A DNA stretch of 64,000 bases, taken from positions 5,270,001 to 5,334,000 of the forward strand of contig NZ_CP011868.1 of the NCBI RefSeq assembly GCF_001294645.1, given 5' to 3'. Made by a program: the position numbers and the translations under genes. Of this stretch, positions 15,937-24,878 are shown one piece after another. The notes beneath the pieces are model-generated. The model had not been told where the DNA came from. It made no database searches and worked only from the letters and a program-made list of their open reading frames with translations. How positions within the stretch are numbered: position 1 is the stretch's first letter; every line of letters starts with the position of its first letter. Source of the stretch: Pseudonocardia sp. HH130629-09 (GTDB lineage: Bacteria > Actinomycetota > Actinomycetes > Mycobacteriales > Pseudonocardiaceae).

Positions 15937-16824
15937 TCAGGAGCGGACGCCCAGGTGGTCGAGCAGGCGGACCTCGAGGCGGTCCAGGTCGGCCGACACC
16001 GTGCGGAAGGCGGCCTTGCGGCGGGCGGCGGGCATGTTCTCCGCGGCCCGGACGGCGGCGGCGAGGTCGTGCAGCCGCGGCTCGGTCTCGTCGGCGAACC
16101 GCTTGGCGGCCTGGTCGCGGTCGACGGTCCCGTCCTCGCGCAGCTCGGTGATGGTGCGCGCGATCCGGGACAGCCGCGCGTGCAGCCGGCCGCCGGGGCC
16201 GGAGTAGCCGCCCAGCTCGTCCGGGGACACGCCGAGGCGCCGGGAGCGGTGGTCGTCGAGGCGGTGACGCAGCGACCCGGCCGCGGCCATCGCGTACGGC
16301 GCCAGCAGCGGCGCGAGGACCTTGGCCATGCCCAGGTAGCGCTGGACCTTCTTGGCGTTCCACTCGCGGGCCCTGCGCTCGCGCTCGGCCTGCTTCGCGG
16401 CCAGCGTGTCGCTCTTGAGCCTGCCCTTCTCCGCGGCGTGCGCGGCCTTGGCCTCGGCCTTGCGGGCGCTCGCGTCGGCCTTCGCGGCCGACTTGGCGAC
16501 CTTCCGGTCGGCCGAGCGGGCCTTGAGGTCGGCCGAGCTCAGCAGGCTGTTCGCGGTGGCGGTGCCCTCCCCGACGGCGCGACGCGTGCTGCGTGCGGCC
16601 CTGCGGCCGGCCTTCTCCGCCCGTCGTGACGCCGCCTCGGCCTTCTTGCGGGCCTTCACCGCGCGCCGGTGCAGCTTCTCGGCGGCCTTGTCGGCGGTCT
16701 CGCGGGTGTACTCGAGGGTCTGGACCGTGGCCGACTGCACCCGTTCCGACGCGTCGACCGCCGCCTCCCTGGTCGCCGCCGCGGCGCGCTCGCCCGCGCT
16801 CGGCTTCCTGCGCAGCAGTCCCAT
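15937..16824 (-). CDS. Ala/Lys/Arg-rich coiled-coil protein of unknown function
   Basis: A 295-residue protein. About residues 10-165 are highly charged alpha-helix (repeated AEKAGRRAARSTRR-, AEAKAAHAAEKG-type sequence), probably coiled coil. A short hydrophobic helix follows (YLGMAKVLAPLLAPYAMAAA, about 170-190), then a folded C-terminal part with regular helices (LREDGTVDRDQAAKRFADE). Similar proteins are annotated DUF6474 in actinobacteria, which I recall without certainty. The ATG has GGGAGG 7 nt upstream. It could bind membrane or nucleic acid through its basic helix. Confidence 0.6.
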   Translation of the reverse strand: MGLLRRKPSAGERAAAATREAAVDASERVQSATVQTLEYTRETADKAAEKLHRRAVKARKKAEAASRRAEKAGRRAARSTRRAVGEGTATANSLLSSADLKARSADRKVAKSAAKADASARKAEAKAAHAAEKGRLKSDTLAAKQAERERRAREWNAKKVQRYLGMAKVLAPLLAPYAMAAAGSLRHRLDDHRSRRLGVSPDELGGYSGPGGRLHARLSRIARTITELREDGTVDRDQAAKRFADETEPRLHDLAAAVRAAENMPAARRKAAFRTVSADLDRLEVRLLDHLGVRS

Positions 16825-16980
16825 GTCGTGTCCTCCCGGGTCGGCTCGGCAGATGATCGCCGTGTCGACGCAGCCTAGGGCCCCGCCCACCGCCCGCGCA
16901 GGACCGACACCACCCGGCCGGGGGAACGGCGCGTCACGCGGATCCGGTCCTGTCGGGGGTGGTCTCTACCCTCGGGAGCC

Positions 16981-18711
16981 GTGAGCACTTCGACCGGACC
17001 CCGTACCGCGCCCCGTGTCCTGCTGGACGCGGCGGCGCTGAGCGGGTGCCGCCGTCGGGTGCACCTGGACCACGCCCCGTCGGCGTCGGAGCGGCCGCGG
17101 GCGCTGCCGGATCCGGCGATCGAGCAGCGCCGGGCCGACGCGGCGGCGCACCGGGAGCGGATCGGCGAGCTGCTCGCGCGCACCTGGGGTGCGGACTGGG
17201 CGAGCACCTGGCCGGACGGCGCGGCCGCGTCCGCCGGGGCAGGCGCCGGACCGCGGGCGGCCAGGGCGGAGCGCACGGCCGAGCTCGTCGCGGCCGGTGC
17301 GCCGCTGATCTGGGGCGCGGTCCTGCCCGTCGACGGCGACCGGCGCGGCACCGCGGAGCTGCTCGTGCGCGCGCCCACCGGGGGCTACGTCCCGCTGCTC
17401 GTCGTGCGCCGCCGGATCACCGATCCGGGGGAGGGGGCGCGCACCACCGCCGTCACCGACCCGTGGCCGCAGCGGGCCCGGCACGACCCGGACCGCAAGG
17501 TCCGCTCCCAGCCGCGAGACCTGCTGGCCCTGGCCCAGCTGACCCGGCTGCTGCAGGCCGCTGGCTGGGCGCCGCCGGAGTCGGCCCCGCGGCTCGGCGG
17601 TGTGATCGGGCTCGACGCGGACGTGGTCGTCTGGCACGACCTGCGGGCCGGGCACTGGCCCGGCGGCCGGTCCACGCTGGAGGAGTACGACGCCCGGTTC
17701 GCCGACCGCGCCGCCGTCGCCCGGTCCGCCGCGACCGGCGGCCCCGCGCTGGCGGCGCCGTCGCGGATCACCGAGTGCCGCCGCTGCCCCTGGTGGCCGA
17801 CGTGCGAGGCCGAGCTGGAGCAGGTTGACGACGTCAGCCTGGTCGCCCACGGCGAGACGGCGCGGCTGCTGCGGGAGTCGGGCGTCGCGACCGTCGCGGG
17901 GCTGGCCGCGCTGGACCCGGCGGCCCCGCCCGCCGAGCTGACCGGTCCGCTGCCCGGGCCGCCGTTCTCCGACCTCGTCGCGCTGGCCCGCGCGCGCCGG
18001 CGGGGTCTCGCCGTCGCCCGCCGGGTGCCGCGGGTGCCGGTCAGCCGCGCCGACGTCGAGGTCGACGTCGACATGGAGAGCTTCGGCGAGTCCGGCGCCT
18101 ACCTGTGGGGTGCGCTGCTGACGCTGCCCGGCGGTGCCCGCGACGGCGACCCGGAGACCGGCTACCGGGCGTTCGCGACCTGGGACCCGCTCCCCACCCG
18201 CGACGAGGGCCGCTCGTTCGGCGAGTTCTGGACCTGGTTCACCGGTGTGCGTGCGACCGCGCTCGCATCCGGGCGCACGTTCGCCGCGTACTGCTACAAC
18301 GAGCAGGCCGAGAACCGCTGGATGTTCGCCTCGGCGCAGCGGTTCGCCGGGATGCCAGGGGTGCCGACCGAGGCCGAGGTGCGCGCGTTCGTCGCGGACC
18401 CGTGCTGGGTGGACCTCTACGGCGTGGTCTCCACCTGGTTCCTGTGCGCGCAGGGCAAGGGGCTGAAGAAGATCGCCCCCGCCGCCGGGTTCTCGTGGCG
18501 GGACCCGGAGGCGGGCGGGGAGAACTCCATGCGCTGGTACCGCGCCGCCGTCGCGCTCGACGGCGGGGAGCCCGACCCGGTCCAGCGGGAGCGGTTGCTC
18601 GGCTACAACACCGATGACGTGCTGGCCACCCACGCGCTGCGGGAGTGGATGTCCTCGGACCGGGTGCTGGAGGTCCCGCTGGTGAGCGAGCTGCGCGACG
18701 CCACCGGGTGA
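16981..18711 (+). CDS. TM0106-family RecB-like nuclease with RNase H-like domain
   Basis: A 576-residue predicted nuclease. The N-terminal RecB-like (PD-(D/E)xK) part carries four cysteines spaced for an iron-sulfur cluster: Cys23 and CRRCPWWPTC (Cys266, 269, 275), although only these four are seen. The C-terminal half is an RNase H/DEDD-like exonuclease: VDVDMES (Asp362, Asp364, Glu366), FAAYCYNEQAENRW, and LGYNTDDVLATHALREW. It has no helicase. It probably acts in DNA or RNA repair; the substrate is not known. TACCCT is 8 nt before the GTG. Confidence 0.8.
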   Translation: MSTSTGPRTAPRVLLDAAALSGCRRRVHLDHAPSASERPRALPDPAIEQRRADAAAHRERIGELLARTWGADWASTWPDGAAASAGAGAGPRAARAERTAELVAAGAPLIWGAVLPVDGDRRGTAELLVRAPTGGYVPLLVVRRRITDPGEGARTTAVTDPWPQRARHDPDRKVRSQPRDLLALAQLTRLLQAAGWAPPESAPRLGGVIGLDADVVVWHDLRAGHWPGGRSTLEEYDARFADRAAVARSAATGGPALAAPSRITECRRCPWWPTCEAELEQVDDVSLVAHGETARLLRESGVATVAGLAALDPAAPPAELTGPLPGPPFSDLVALARARRRGLAVARRVPRVPVSRADVEVDVDMESFGESGAYLWGALLTLPGGARDGDPETGYRAFATWDPLPTRDEGRSFGEFWTWFTGVRATALASGRTFAAYCYNEQAENRWMFASAQRFAGMPGVPTEAEVRAFVADPCWVDLYGVVSTWFLCAQGKGLKKIAPAAGFSWRDPEAGGENSMRWYRAAVALDGGEPDPVQRERLLGYNTDDVLATHALREWMSSDRVLEVPLVSELRDATG

Positions 18712-18735
18712 GCGCGTCCGTGTGAGGATGCGGGG

Positions 18736-20544
18736 GTGGCGCCTCGTGGATACGACCGGATCGGGCCGCACGGCGCGGTCAGCAGCACCCACCATCTCGG
18801 CACGGCCGCCGCGGCCACGGTGCTGGCGCGGGGCGGGAACGCCTTCGACGCCGCCGTCGCCTGCGGTTTCGTGCTGCAGGTGGTCGAGCCGCACCTGTGC
18901 GGGCCGGGTGGTGAGCTGCCCGCCGTGTTCGTCACCGCGAACGACCCGGTCCCGCGGGTGTTGTGCGCCCAGGGCGTCGCCCCGGCCGCCGCGACCGCGC
19001 AGCGGGTGCGTGACCTGGGCTGCGCGATCGTCCCCGGTACCGGCCTGCTCCCGGCGACGGTCCCCGGGGCCTGGGACGGCTGGCTGACCTTGCTCCGCGA
19101 CCACGGAACCTGGGAGCTCGCGGACGTCCTCGCCCCGGCGCTCGACTACGCCGCGGGTGGGTTCCCGCTGGTCCCGCGGGTGCCCGCGGCCATCGGAACG
19201 GTCGCCGACCACTTCAGGACGCACTGGCCGTCGTCGGCGGCGACGTGGCTGCCCGACGGCCGGGTCCCCGCCGTGGGCGAGCGGGTGCGGCTGCCCGTGC
19301 TGGCCGCGACGTGGCGCCGGCTGCTCGACGAGGCCGTCGGCCCGAGCCGGGAGGCACGCATCGACGCCGCCCGTGACGCGTGGTACCGCGGGTTCGTCGC
19401 CGAGGAGATCGGCCGGTTCGCCGCGACCCCGGTCCGTGACGAGACCGGGCGCGACCACACCGGTCTGCTCACCGCCGACGACCTGGCCGGCTGGTCGGCG
19501 CACTACGAGGACGCGCTCGTCGCCGACGCCGGGTCCGGCTGGTCGGTCGCGAAGTGCGGCCCGTGGTCGCAGGGGCCGGTCCTGCTGCAGCAGCTGCGGC
19601 TGCTCGCCGGGCTGGACCTCGAACTGCCCGGTGGTGTCGCGACCCTCGACACGGTGCACGCCGCCGCCGAGGCCGCGAAGCTCGCCTTCGCCGACCGAGA
19701 GGCCTGGTACGGCGACGGCGCGCCCCCCGACCTGCTCGCCGACTTGCTCTCCGACGACTACACCGACGCCCGGCGGGGCCTGATCGCACCGGTGTCGGAC
19801 AGCGGGCTGCGGCCCGGCTCGCCGGGTGGGCGCACCCCCCGGATCGGCGACTACGCGGCGACGCCGGGCGCCGGGCGTGGCTCCGGGACGGAGGGTCCGG
19901 GCACCGGCGAGCCGACGGTGTCGCGGGAAGGCGTCGCCCGTGGGGACACGGTGCACGTCGACGTCGTCGACGCCGCCGGGAACATGATCTCGGTGACGCC
20001 GTCGGGGGGCTGGCTGCAGTCGTCGCCGACGATCCCGGAGCTGGGGTTCTGCCTCGGTACCCGCGGCCAGATGTTCTGGCTGGAGGAGGGGCTCGCCAGC
20101 ACGCTCGCGCCCGGGCGGATGCCGCGCACGACGCTGTCGCCGTCGCTGGCGCTGCGCGACGGCGTGCCCGCGCTGGCCTTCGGGACGCCCGGCGGGGACC
20201 AGCAGGACCAGTGGCAGCTCGCGTTCCTGCTCGCGCTCGTGCACGGCGGGCTGGACCTGCAGGCCGCGATCGACGCGCCGACCTGGCACTCGACGGCGTT
20301 CCCCGCGTCCTTCGCGCCCCGCGGCTGGGAGCCGCACGGGCTCGTCGTCGAGTCCCGGCTGGGGCCCGACACCCTCGCCGGGCTGACTCGCCGCGGGCAC
20401 GCCGTGGACGACGCGGGCGCCTGGTCCCTGGGCCGGATGTGCGCGGTCGGGACCGGAGCCGCCGTCCCCGGGGGCGGCGGGCCCGGGACACTGCACGCCG
20501 CGGTCGACCCGCGGTCGGGGGTGGGTGCGGCGATCGCGCTGTAG
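18736..20544 (+). CDS. ggt: Gamma-glutamyltransferase-like Ntn hydrolase
   Basis: A 602-residue gamma-glutamyltransferase homologue. The autoprocessing nucleophile is Thr405 in GDTVHVDVVD, followed by the substrate-binding loop SGGWLQSSPTIPELGF and LGTRGQMFWL. The N-terminal part has ARGGNAFDAAVACGFVLQVVEPHLCGPGG. No signal peptide is visible, unlike periplasmic Ggt of proteobacteria, so it may work in the cytoplasm. Mycothiol-producing bacteria lack glutathione as a main thiol, so substrates may be other gamma-glutamyl compounds or amide/acylated amines. A hairpin terminator follows. Confidence 0.88.
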   Translation: MAPRGYDRIGPHGAVSSTHHLGTAAAATVLARGGNAFDAAVACGFVLQVVEPHLCGPGGELPAVFVTANDPVPRVLCAQGVAPAAATAQRVRDLGCAIVPGTGLLPATVPGAWDGWLTLLRDHGTWELADVLAPALDYAAGGFPLVPRVPAAIGTVADHFRTHWPSSAATWLPDGRVPAVGERVRLPVLAATWRRLLDEAVGPSREARIDAARDAWYRGFVAEEIGRFAATPVRDETGRDHTGLLTADDLAGWSAHYEDALVADAGSGWSVAKCGPWSQGPVLLQQLRLLAGLDLELPGGVATLDTVHAAAEAAKLAFADREAWYGDGAPPDLLADLLSDDYTDARRGLIAPVSDSGLRPGSPGGRTPRIGDYAATPGAGRGSGTEGPGTGEPTVSREGVARGDTVHVDVVDAAGNMISVTPSGGWLQSSPTIPELGFCLGTRGQMFWLEEGLASTLAPGRMPRTTLSPSLALRDGVPALAFGTPGGDQQDQWQLAFLLALVHGGLDLQAAIDAPTWHSTAFPASFAPRGWEPHGLVVESRLGPDTLAGLTRRGHAVDDAGAWSLGRMCAVGTGAAVPGGGGPGTLHAAVDPRSGVGAAIAL

Positions 20545-20578
20545 CCGTCACGCCGCCCGGTGTGGTGCCGGAGACGGA

Positions 20579-20619
20579 GAACGCCCCGCCCCTCCCGTGA
20601 CGGGAAGGACGGGGCGTTC
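20579..20619. terminator. Bidirectional hairpin between convergent genes
   Basis: GAACGCCCCG pairs with CGGGGCGTTC; inside, CTCCCG-TGA-CGGGAAG extends the stem. It lies between gamma-glutamyltransferase and the MFS gene, whose stop is 24 bp away. Its right arm runs into the parS-like palindrome. Confidence 0.7.
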
Positions 20620-20629
20620 CACGTGGAAC
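20616..20629. other. parS-like palindrome GTTCCACGTGGAAC
   Basis: A perfect 14-bp palindrome. The ParB site consensus is TGTTTCACGTGAAACA; this site differs at the symmetric T/A pair (T to C, A to G) and at the outer left base. The core CACGTG and flanks GTT...AAC are kept. parS sites cluster near oriC, and fhaA-rodA in this window is normally oriC-proximal. Its overlap with a terminator arm means chance is not excluded. Confidence 0.4.
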
Positions 20630-20642
20630 ACGGACGGGTGGG

Positions 20643-23444
20643 TCAGCGGTGCGCCTCGCCCCGCACGCCCTGCTCTCCCTCACGGACGTGCCGCCCGTTC
20701 TGTGATCCGTTGCCCGACGCGGCCCCGTTGCCGTTCGTGGACGTGTGCCCGTCGAGCGGGAGCGGGAACTCCACGTCGGAGTGGGTCACCCGGCCCGGCT
20801 CGAGGGCGACCACCGTCGCGACCGGGGCGTAGCCGCTGGTCGCGAGGGTGTAGCTGCCCGCGTGCAGGCCCTCGAAGGCGAAGGTCCCGTCCGGGCCGGA
20901 CAGCCGCGACCCCACGACGGCGCCCTCGGCGACGATCAGCGTGGCCAGCGCGTGCGCCACCGGGTGCCCGTCGGGCGCCGCGGTGACCCGGCCGGTGAGC
21001 CGGGAGCGCTGCGGCAGCCGCAGGTCCTGGACCGCCGTGCCGGAGCTCGGCACCTCGACGCCGACCGCCACCGGGTCGACGCCCTCGCCGGCGGCGGTGA
21101 GCGTGTAGCGCCCGGCCGGGACGCCGTCGAGCGCCCAGCGTCCGCCCTCACCGGACCGGCCGGCCGCGGCGACGTCGCCGCCGTGGTCGATCAGCGAGAC
21201 GGTGACCCCGGGCAGCGGGGTGCCCGCGGCGTCGAGCACGGTGCCGCGGATGCCGCTGCTGACCGACAGCCGCACGTCGTGGCGGACCGGTTCGGTGCCG
21301 ACCGAGACCGTGGCGGCGTGCGGCGGCAGCGCCGCGGAGGCCGCCACGACCAGGAAGCGCCCGGGCTCGGCGACGACGACGCGGTAGTGGCCGTCGCCGT
21401 CGGTGGTGGTGCGACCGACCTGGTCGCCGGACAGCCGGGTGACGGTGACGACCGCCCCGGGCACCGGCGCGCCGGTGCTGCCCTGGACCCGTCCGGTGAG
21501 GGTCGGACCGTCGCCACCCGTGGAGTGCAGGTGGTCCAGGCCCGCGGCCGCGGCGGCGTCACCGACGGTGCCGTTGTGCGGCCGCGGCCGGGCCTGGGGT
21601 GCCGGGTGCGGCGGCTCCTGCCGGGCGACGACGGGCATCGGCGTGGTGGGCGGCGCGATGTCCGCCCGGCGTCCACCGCCGTCGCCCCGGGTGGCGGGAG
21701 CGGGTGCCGGGGCGACCGTCGCGAGTGCCTCGGTCGGGACCGATGCGGCGGCACCACCCTCACCGGCGGCCTCGGCCAGGGCGGCCTGGGCGCCGGACAT
21801 GGTGCGCAGCGGCAGCTCCCGGATGAACAGCACCAGCACGAAGGCCACCGCGATCACGCAGGCCGCGATGAGGAACGCCAGCGTCATCGCGCTGGTGAAG
21901 CCCTCCTGGAACGGTGCGGCCAGCCGCGGGTCGATCCGCTGCAGGAACGAGGAGTCGGCGAGCACCGAGCTGGACAGGCCGCCGGCCTGGCCGGACTGCA
22001 GTGCCCCGACGACCTGCGCGTCGGCCGGGTCGGCCGCGACGGCGGGGTCGGTCAGCGCGGCCCGGAACGAGCTGGTGCCGAGCGCGGACCGGATGGCGTC
22101 GGCGATCTTGTCGCCGGCGGTGGAGAACACCACCGACAGGAAGATCGCGGTGCCGAGCGTGCCGCCCATCTGCCGGAAGAACGTCACCGACGAGGTGGTG
22201 ACGCCCATGTCGCGTGCGGGCATCGCGTTCTGCACGGCCAGCACCAGGGTCTGCATGCACAGACCGAGGCCGAGGCCGAGCAGCGCCATGGTCAGGTCGA
22301 GCTGCCAGATCGGGATCGACGGCGTGACGGTCTGCCACAGCAGCACCATCGCGATCGTGATGAACGCTGTGCCGATCACCGGGAAGATCTTGTAGCGGCC
22401 GGTGCGCGAGGTGAGCTGGCCGGAGAGGATCGACGCGACCATGATCCCGCCGACCAGCGGCAGCATCATGAACCCGGCCTCGATCGGCGTCGCGCCGTGC
22501 ACGATCTGCAGGAACTGCGGCAGCAGTGCGATGCCGCCGAACATCGCCATGCCGATGAGCAGGTTCAGCACCGCGGAGAGCGAGAAGATGCCGGTGCGGA
22601 ACAGGCGCAGCGGGATCAGCGCGGCGTCGCCGTAGGCCCGTTCGGCCAGCAGGAACAGCAGCAGGCCGACGACGCCGATGACGTAGCAGACGATCGACGA
22701 GGTGGAGTCCCAGCCCCACTCGCGTCCCTGCTCGGCGACGATCAGCACCGGCACCAGGCACAAGGTCAGCGCCAGGGCGCCGGGCCAGTCGATCCGGGCC
22801 GGCCGCGGGACGTGCGGGATGTTCAGCACCCGCTGCACGACGATCAGCGCGACGAGTCCGATGGGGACGTTGACCAGGAAGATCCAGCGCCACCCCTCGA
22901 GCCCCGCGATCGAGTCCACACCGGACAGCAGGCCGCCGATGACCGGGCCGATCACGCTCGACGTGCCGAACACGGCGAGGAAGAAGCCCTGGTAGCGGGC
23001 CCGCTCACGCGGCGGGACGATGTCGCCCAGGATGGTCAGCGCCAGCGACATCAGGCCGCCCGCGCCGAGACCCTGCAGCGCGCGGAACGCGGCCAGGGAG
23101 TACATCGACCAGGCGAACGTGCAGGCGATCGAGCCGATCAGGAAGATCGAGATCGCGGTCATGAACAGCGGCTTGCGGCCGAAGATGTCGGAGAGCTTGC
23201 CGTAGAGCGGGGTGGTGATCGTGCTGGTGATGAGGAAGGCCGTCGTCGCCCACGCCTGCAGGTTGAGACCCGACAGGTCGTCGGCGATGGTGCGGATCGC
23301 GGTCGAGACGACCGTCTGGTCCAGGGCGGCCAGGAACATGCCCAGCATCAGTCCACCCAGGACGGTCAGGATCTGCCGGTGCGTCAGCTCGCCGTCGCCG
23401 GTGGTGGTGGCGGGGCGCTGCGCACTGGCGGCAGCGGTGGACAT
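20643..23444 (-). CDS. DHA2-family MFS drug exporter with C-terminal carboxypeptidase-regulatory-like extension
   Basis: A 933-residue protein, nearly twice the family length. Residues 1 to ~550 are a 14-TM proton antiporter: AALDQTVVSTAIRTIADDL (motif D1), GKLSDIFGRKPLF (motif A), VIGPVIGGLL (motif C). After a Pro/Ala linker, about residues 690-925 hold three or four Ig-like repeats of carboxypeptidase-regulatory type (GRVQGSTGAPVPGAVVTV, RGTVLDAAGTPLPGVTVSL, GRVTAAPDGHPVAHALATL). AGGAG lies 8 nt before the ATG. It starts 2 nt after the MarR gene, which probably represses it. Confidence 0.9.
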   Translation of the reverse strand: MSTAAASAQRPATTTGDGELTHRQILTVLGGLMLGMFLAALDQTVVSTAIRTIADDLSGLNLQAWATTAFLITSTITTPLYGKLSDIFGRKPLFMTAISIFLIGSIACTFAWSMYSLAAFRALQGLGAGGLMSLALTILGDIVPPRERARYQGFFLAVFGTSSVIGPVIGGLLSGVDSIAGLEGWRWIFLVNVPIGLVALIVVQRVLNIPHVPRPARIDWPGALALTLCLVPVLIVAEQGREWGWDSTSSIVCYVIGVVGLLLFLLAERAYGDAALIPLRLFRTGIFSLSAVLNLLIGMAMFGGIALLPQFLQIVHGATPIEAGFMMLPLVGGIMVASILSGQLTSRTGRYKIFPVIGTAFITIAMVLLWQTVTPSIPIWQLDLTMALLGLGLGLCMQTLVLAVQNAMPARDMGVTTSSVTFFRQMGGTLGTAIFLSVVFSTAGDKIADAIRSALGTSSFRAALTDPAVAADPADAQVVGALQSGQAGGLSSSVLADSSFLQRIDPRLAAPFQEGFTSAMTLAFLIAACVIAVAFVLVLFIRELPLRTMSGAQAALAEAAGEGGAAASVPTEALATVAPAPAPATRGDGGGRRADIAPPTTPMPVVARQEPPHPAPQARPRPHNGTVGDAAAAAGLDHLHSTGGDGPTLTGRVQGSTGAPVPGAVVTVTRLSGDQVGRTTTDGDGHYRVVVAEPGRFLVVAASAALPPHAATVSVGTEPVRHDVRLSVSSGIRGTVLDAAGTPLPGVTVSLIDHGGDVAAAGRSGEGGRWALDGVPAGRYTLTAAGEGVDPVAVGVEVPSSGTAVQDLRLPQRSRLTGRVTAAPDGHPVAHALATLIVAEGAVVGSRLSGPDGTFAFEGLHAGSYTLATSGYAPVATVVALEPGRVTHSDVEFPLPLDGHTSTNGNGAASGNGSQNGRHVREGEQGVRGEAHR

Positions 23445-23446
23445 TC

Positions 23447-23932
23447 TCAGGACTCCTGTGCTTCGAAGGTCTGGTAGTCGTCGAGGAAACGGCCGAGCAG
23501 GACGGTGAGGGCCTGGCGGTCGTCGGGGTTCCACGCGGCCAGGACGGTGGCGATGACCTCGGCGCGACGACGTCGCTCGGTCTCGATCACCCGGACGCCT
23601 TCCGGGGTCGCGGCGAGCAGCGAGGCGCGACCGTCGCCGGGGTCGGCACGGCGCTCGACCAGCCCGGACTTGACCAACGACGACACCTGGCGGCTGATCG
23701 TGGAGGGATCGGAGTGGAAGGTGGCGGCGACCTCGCCGGCTCGTTGCGGGCCGACGAAGTGCAGGTGGGTCAGCACGTGGTAGCCGGCCATGTCGACGAT
23801 CATCTCCGGCCGGTGCCGCTCGGCGGACCGCTTCACCTGGCGGACCAGCAGGAACAGCTCCCGGACGATCGAGTCGGCGAGTTCCAGGTCGGCATCGGCG
23901 GGTTCGGCGGCGGCAGCCTGTGCGGTGCTCAT
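23447..23932 (-). CDS. MarR-family transcriptional regulator
   Basis: A 161-residue winged-helix repressor: HVLTHLHFVGPQRAGEVAATF, then recognition helix SDPSTISRQVSSLVKSGLVER and wing ADPGDGRASLLAATPEG. The C-terminal helix has VLLGRFLDDYQTF. It is co-transcribed with the downstream exporter (2-nt gap), a usual arrangement in which MarR binds a drug-like ligand and releases the operon. The ATG at 23932 is preceded by GAGGGGG; an upstream in-frame ATG at 23968 is less likely. Confidence 0.9.
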   Translation of the reverse strand: MSTAQAAAAEPADADLELADSIVRELFLLVRQVKRSAERHRPEMIVDMAGYHVLTHLHFVGPQRAGEVAATFHSDPSTISRQVSSLVKSGLVERRADPGDGRASLLAATPEGVRVIETERRRRAEVIATVLAAWNPDDRQALTVLLGRFLDDYQTFEAQES

Positions 23933-23965
23933 CGCGGACCCCCTCTCGGTAGTGCGTGTACCACG

Positions 23966-23975
23966 CAACTAGTTG
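23966..23975. promoter_or_regulatory. CAACTAGTTG palindrome, candidate MarR operator
   Basis: A perfect 10-bp palindrome 34 bp upstream of the MarR start, lying between a -35-like TTGCGC and a -10-like TACACG on the minus strand. A second pair TTGC...GCAA lies at 24001-24013. Autoregulation by the MarR protein is the simplest reading. Confidence 0.4.
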
Positions 23976-24203
23976 ACTCGCGCAAGCATGCGCGGATGCG
24001 TTGCGCAATGCAAAGTAATCGGCCGTGAGCTGCACCACCTGGCTGCAGAGCGGATCGCAATCACTCCACAGCGGATCCGGCTGGGTCACACGAAGGGGTG
24101 GAGCACACCTCCTTCGAGGTGGGACGACCCGGCTGCCGCTGACGTGGTGACGTGCCACTACCGTGCGGTGCACTCACGCATCGCGCCCGGAGGGACACCG
24201 CCC

Positions 24204-24764
24204 GTGCCGCTCGCACGACACCTCGCCGGACCGGCCCTGCTGGTCGTGACCGCCGCCCTGCTGGCGGGGTGCGCCCAGCCGGGGCAGCTCGGCCACGGGT
24301 CCGACGCCGCCCCCTCCGACGACGGGACGACGGTGGAGATCGTCCCCGTCGACCCGGGACCGCCACCGACCACTGCGGTGGCCGTGCCGGGGAACGGCGA
24401 GCGGCCGGCGCGTCCGATCACCGGTGCGACCGATCCCCAGGGGCGGATCGAACGGCCCGTGGAGATCTCGACCCCGGGCCCCGCGGACATGCTCGTCCGC
24501 GAGGAGAGCCTGCTCCCCGGCGAGTCCACCGGCTGGATCCGCCACCCCGGGACGATGCTGACGGCGGTCCGCGGCGGGACGGTCACGGTCGTGCGGGCGG
24601 GCCGGTGCGAGCCCCAGACCTTCGGGGCCGGCGAGGCGTTCTTCCTGGGGGACGGCGAGCCGTCGGAGGTCCGCAACGACGGTGGCGTCACCGTCCAGCT
24701 CCTGCGCTCGGGCCTGCTCGCCCCCGGCGCCCCCGAACGCGAGCCCGTCCGGCCCGCCTGCTGA
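24204..24764 (+). CDS. Lipoprotein with cupin-like domain
   Basis: A 186-residue exported protein. The signal peptide ends in lipobox LLAGC (Cys at ~24), so it is a predicted membrane lipoprotein. A Pro/Thr-rich disordered linker follows, then a cupin-like beta-barrel from about residue 95: LLPGESTGWIRHPGTML, GGTVTVV, FGAGEAFFLGDGEPSEVRN. The usual metal His cluster is only partly present (one His in WIRHP). GGAGGG lies 9 nt before the GTG. Ligand and function are unknown. Confidence 0.75.
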   Translation: MPLARHLAGPALLVVTAALLAGCAQPGQLGHGSDAAPSDDGTTVEIVPVDPGPPPTTAVAVPGNGERPARPITGATDPQGRIERPVEISTPGPADMLVREESLLPGESTGWIRHPGTMLTAVRGGTVTVVRAGRCEPQTFGAGEAFFLGDGEPSEVRNDGGVTVQLLRSGLLAPGAPEREPVRPAC

Positions 24765-24878
24765 CCCCCACCACCCGCCCCCACCCACCACCTCGGAGTG
24801 GCGGGCGCGTGAGGGCTCGGATCTGTCGGTGCCCTGTGGGAACATCGTCGGTGGTACCGGGGCAGGGGAGCGGACACC

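Noticed and set aside
16966..20496. A 1176-residue open frame on the minus strand
   Set aside because: Arg/Pro/Gly-rich translation without domain structure, antisense to the TM0106 nuclease and gamma-glutamyltransferase genes, which carry clear motifs.
23445..24173. N-terminal extension of the MFS reading frame to 24173
   Set aside because: It runs through the MarR gene in another frame; a good ribosome site and standard MFS N-terminus occur at 23444.
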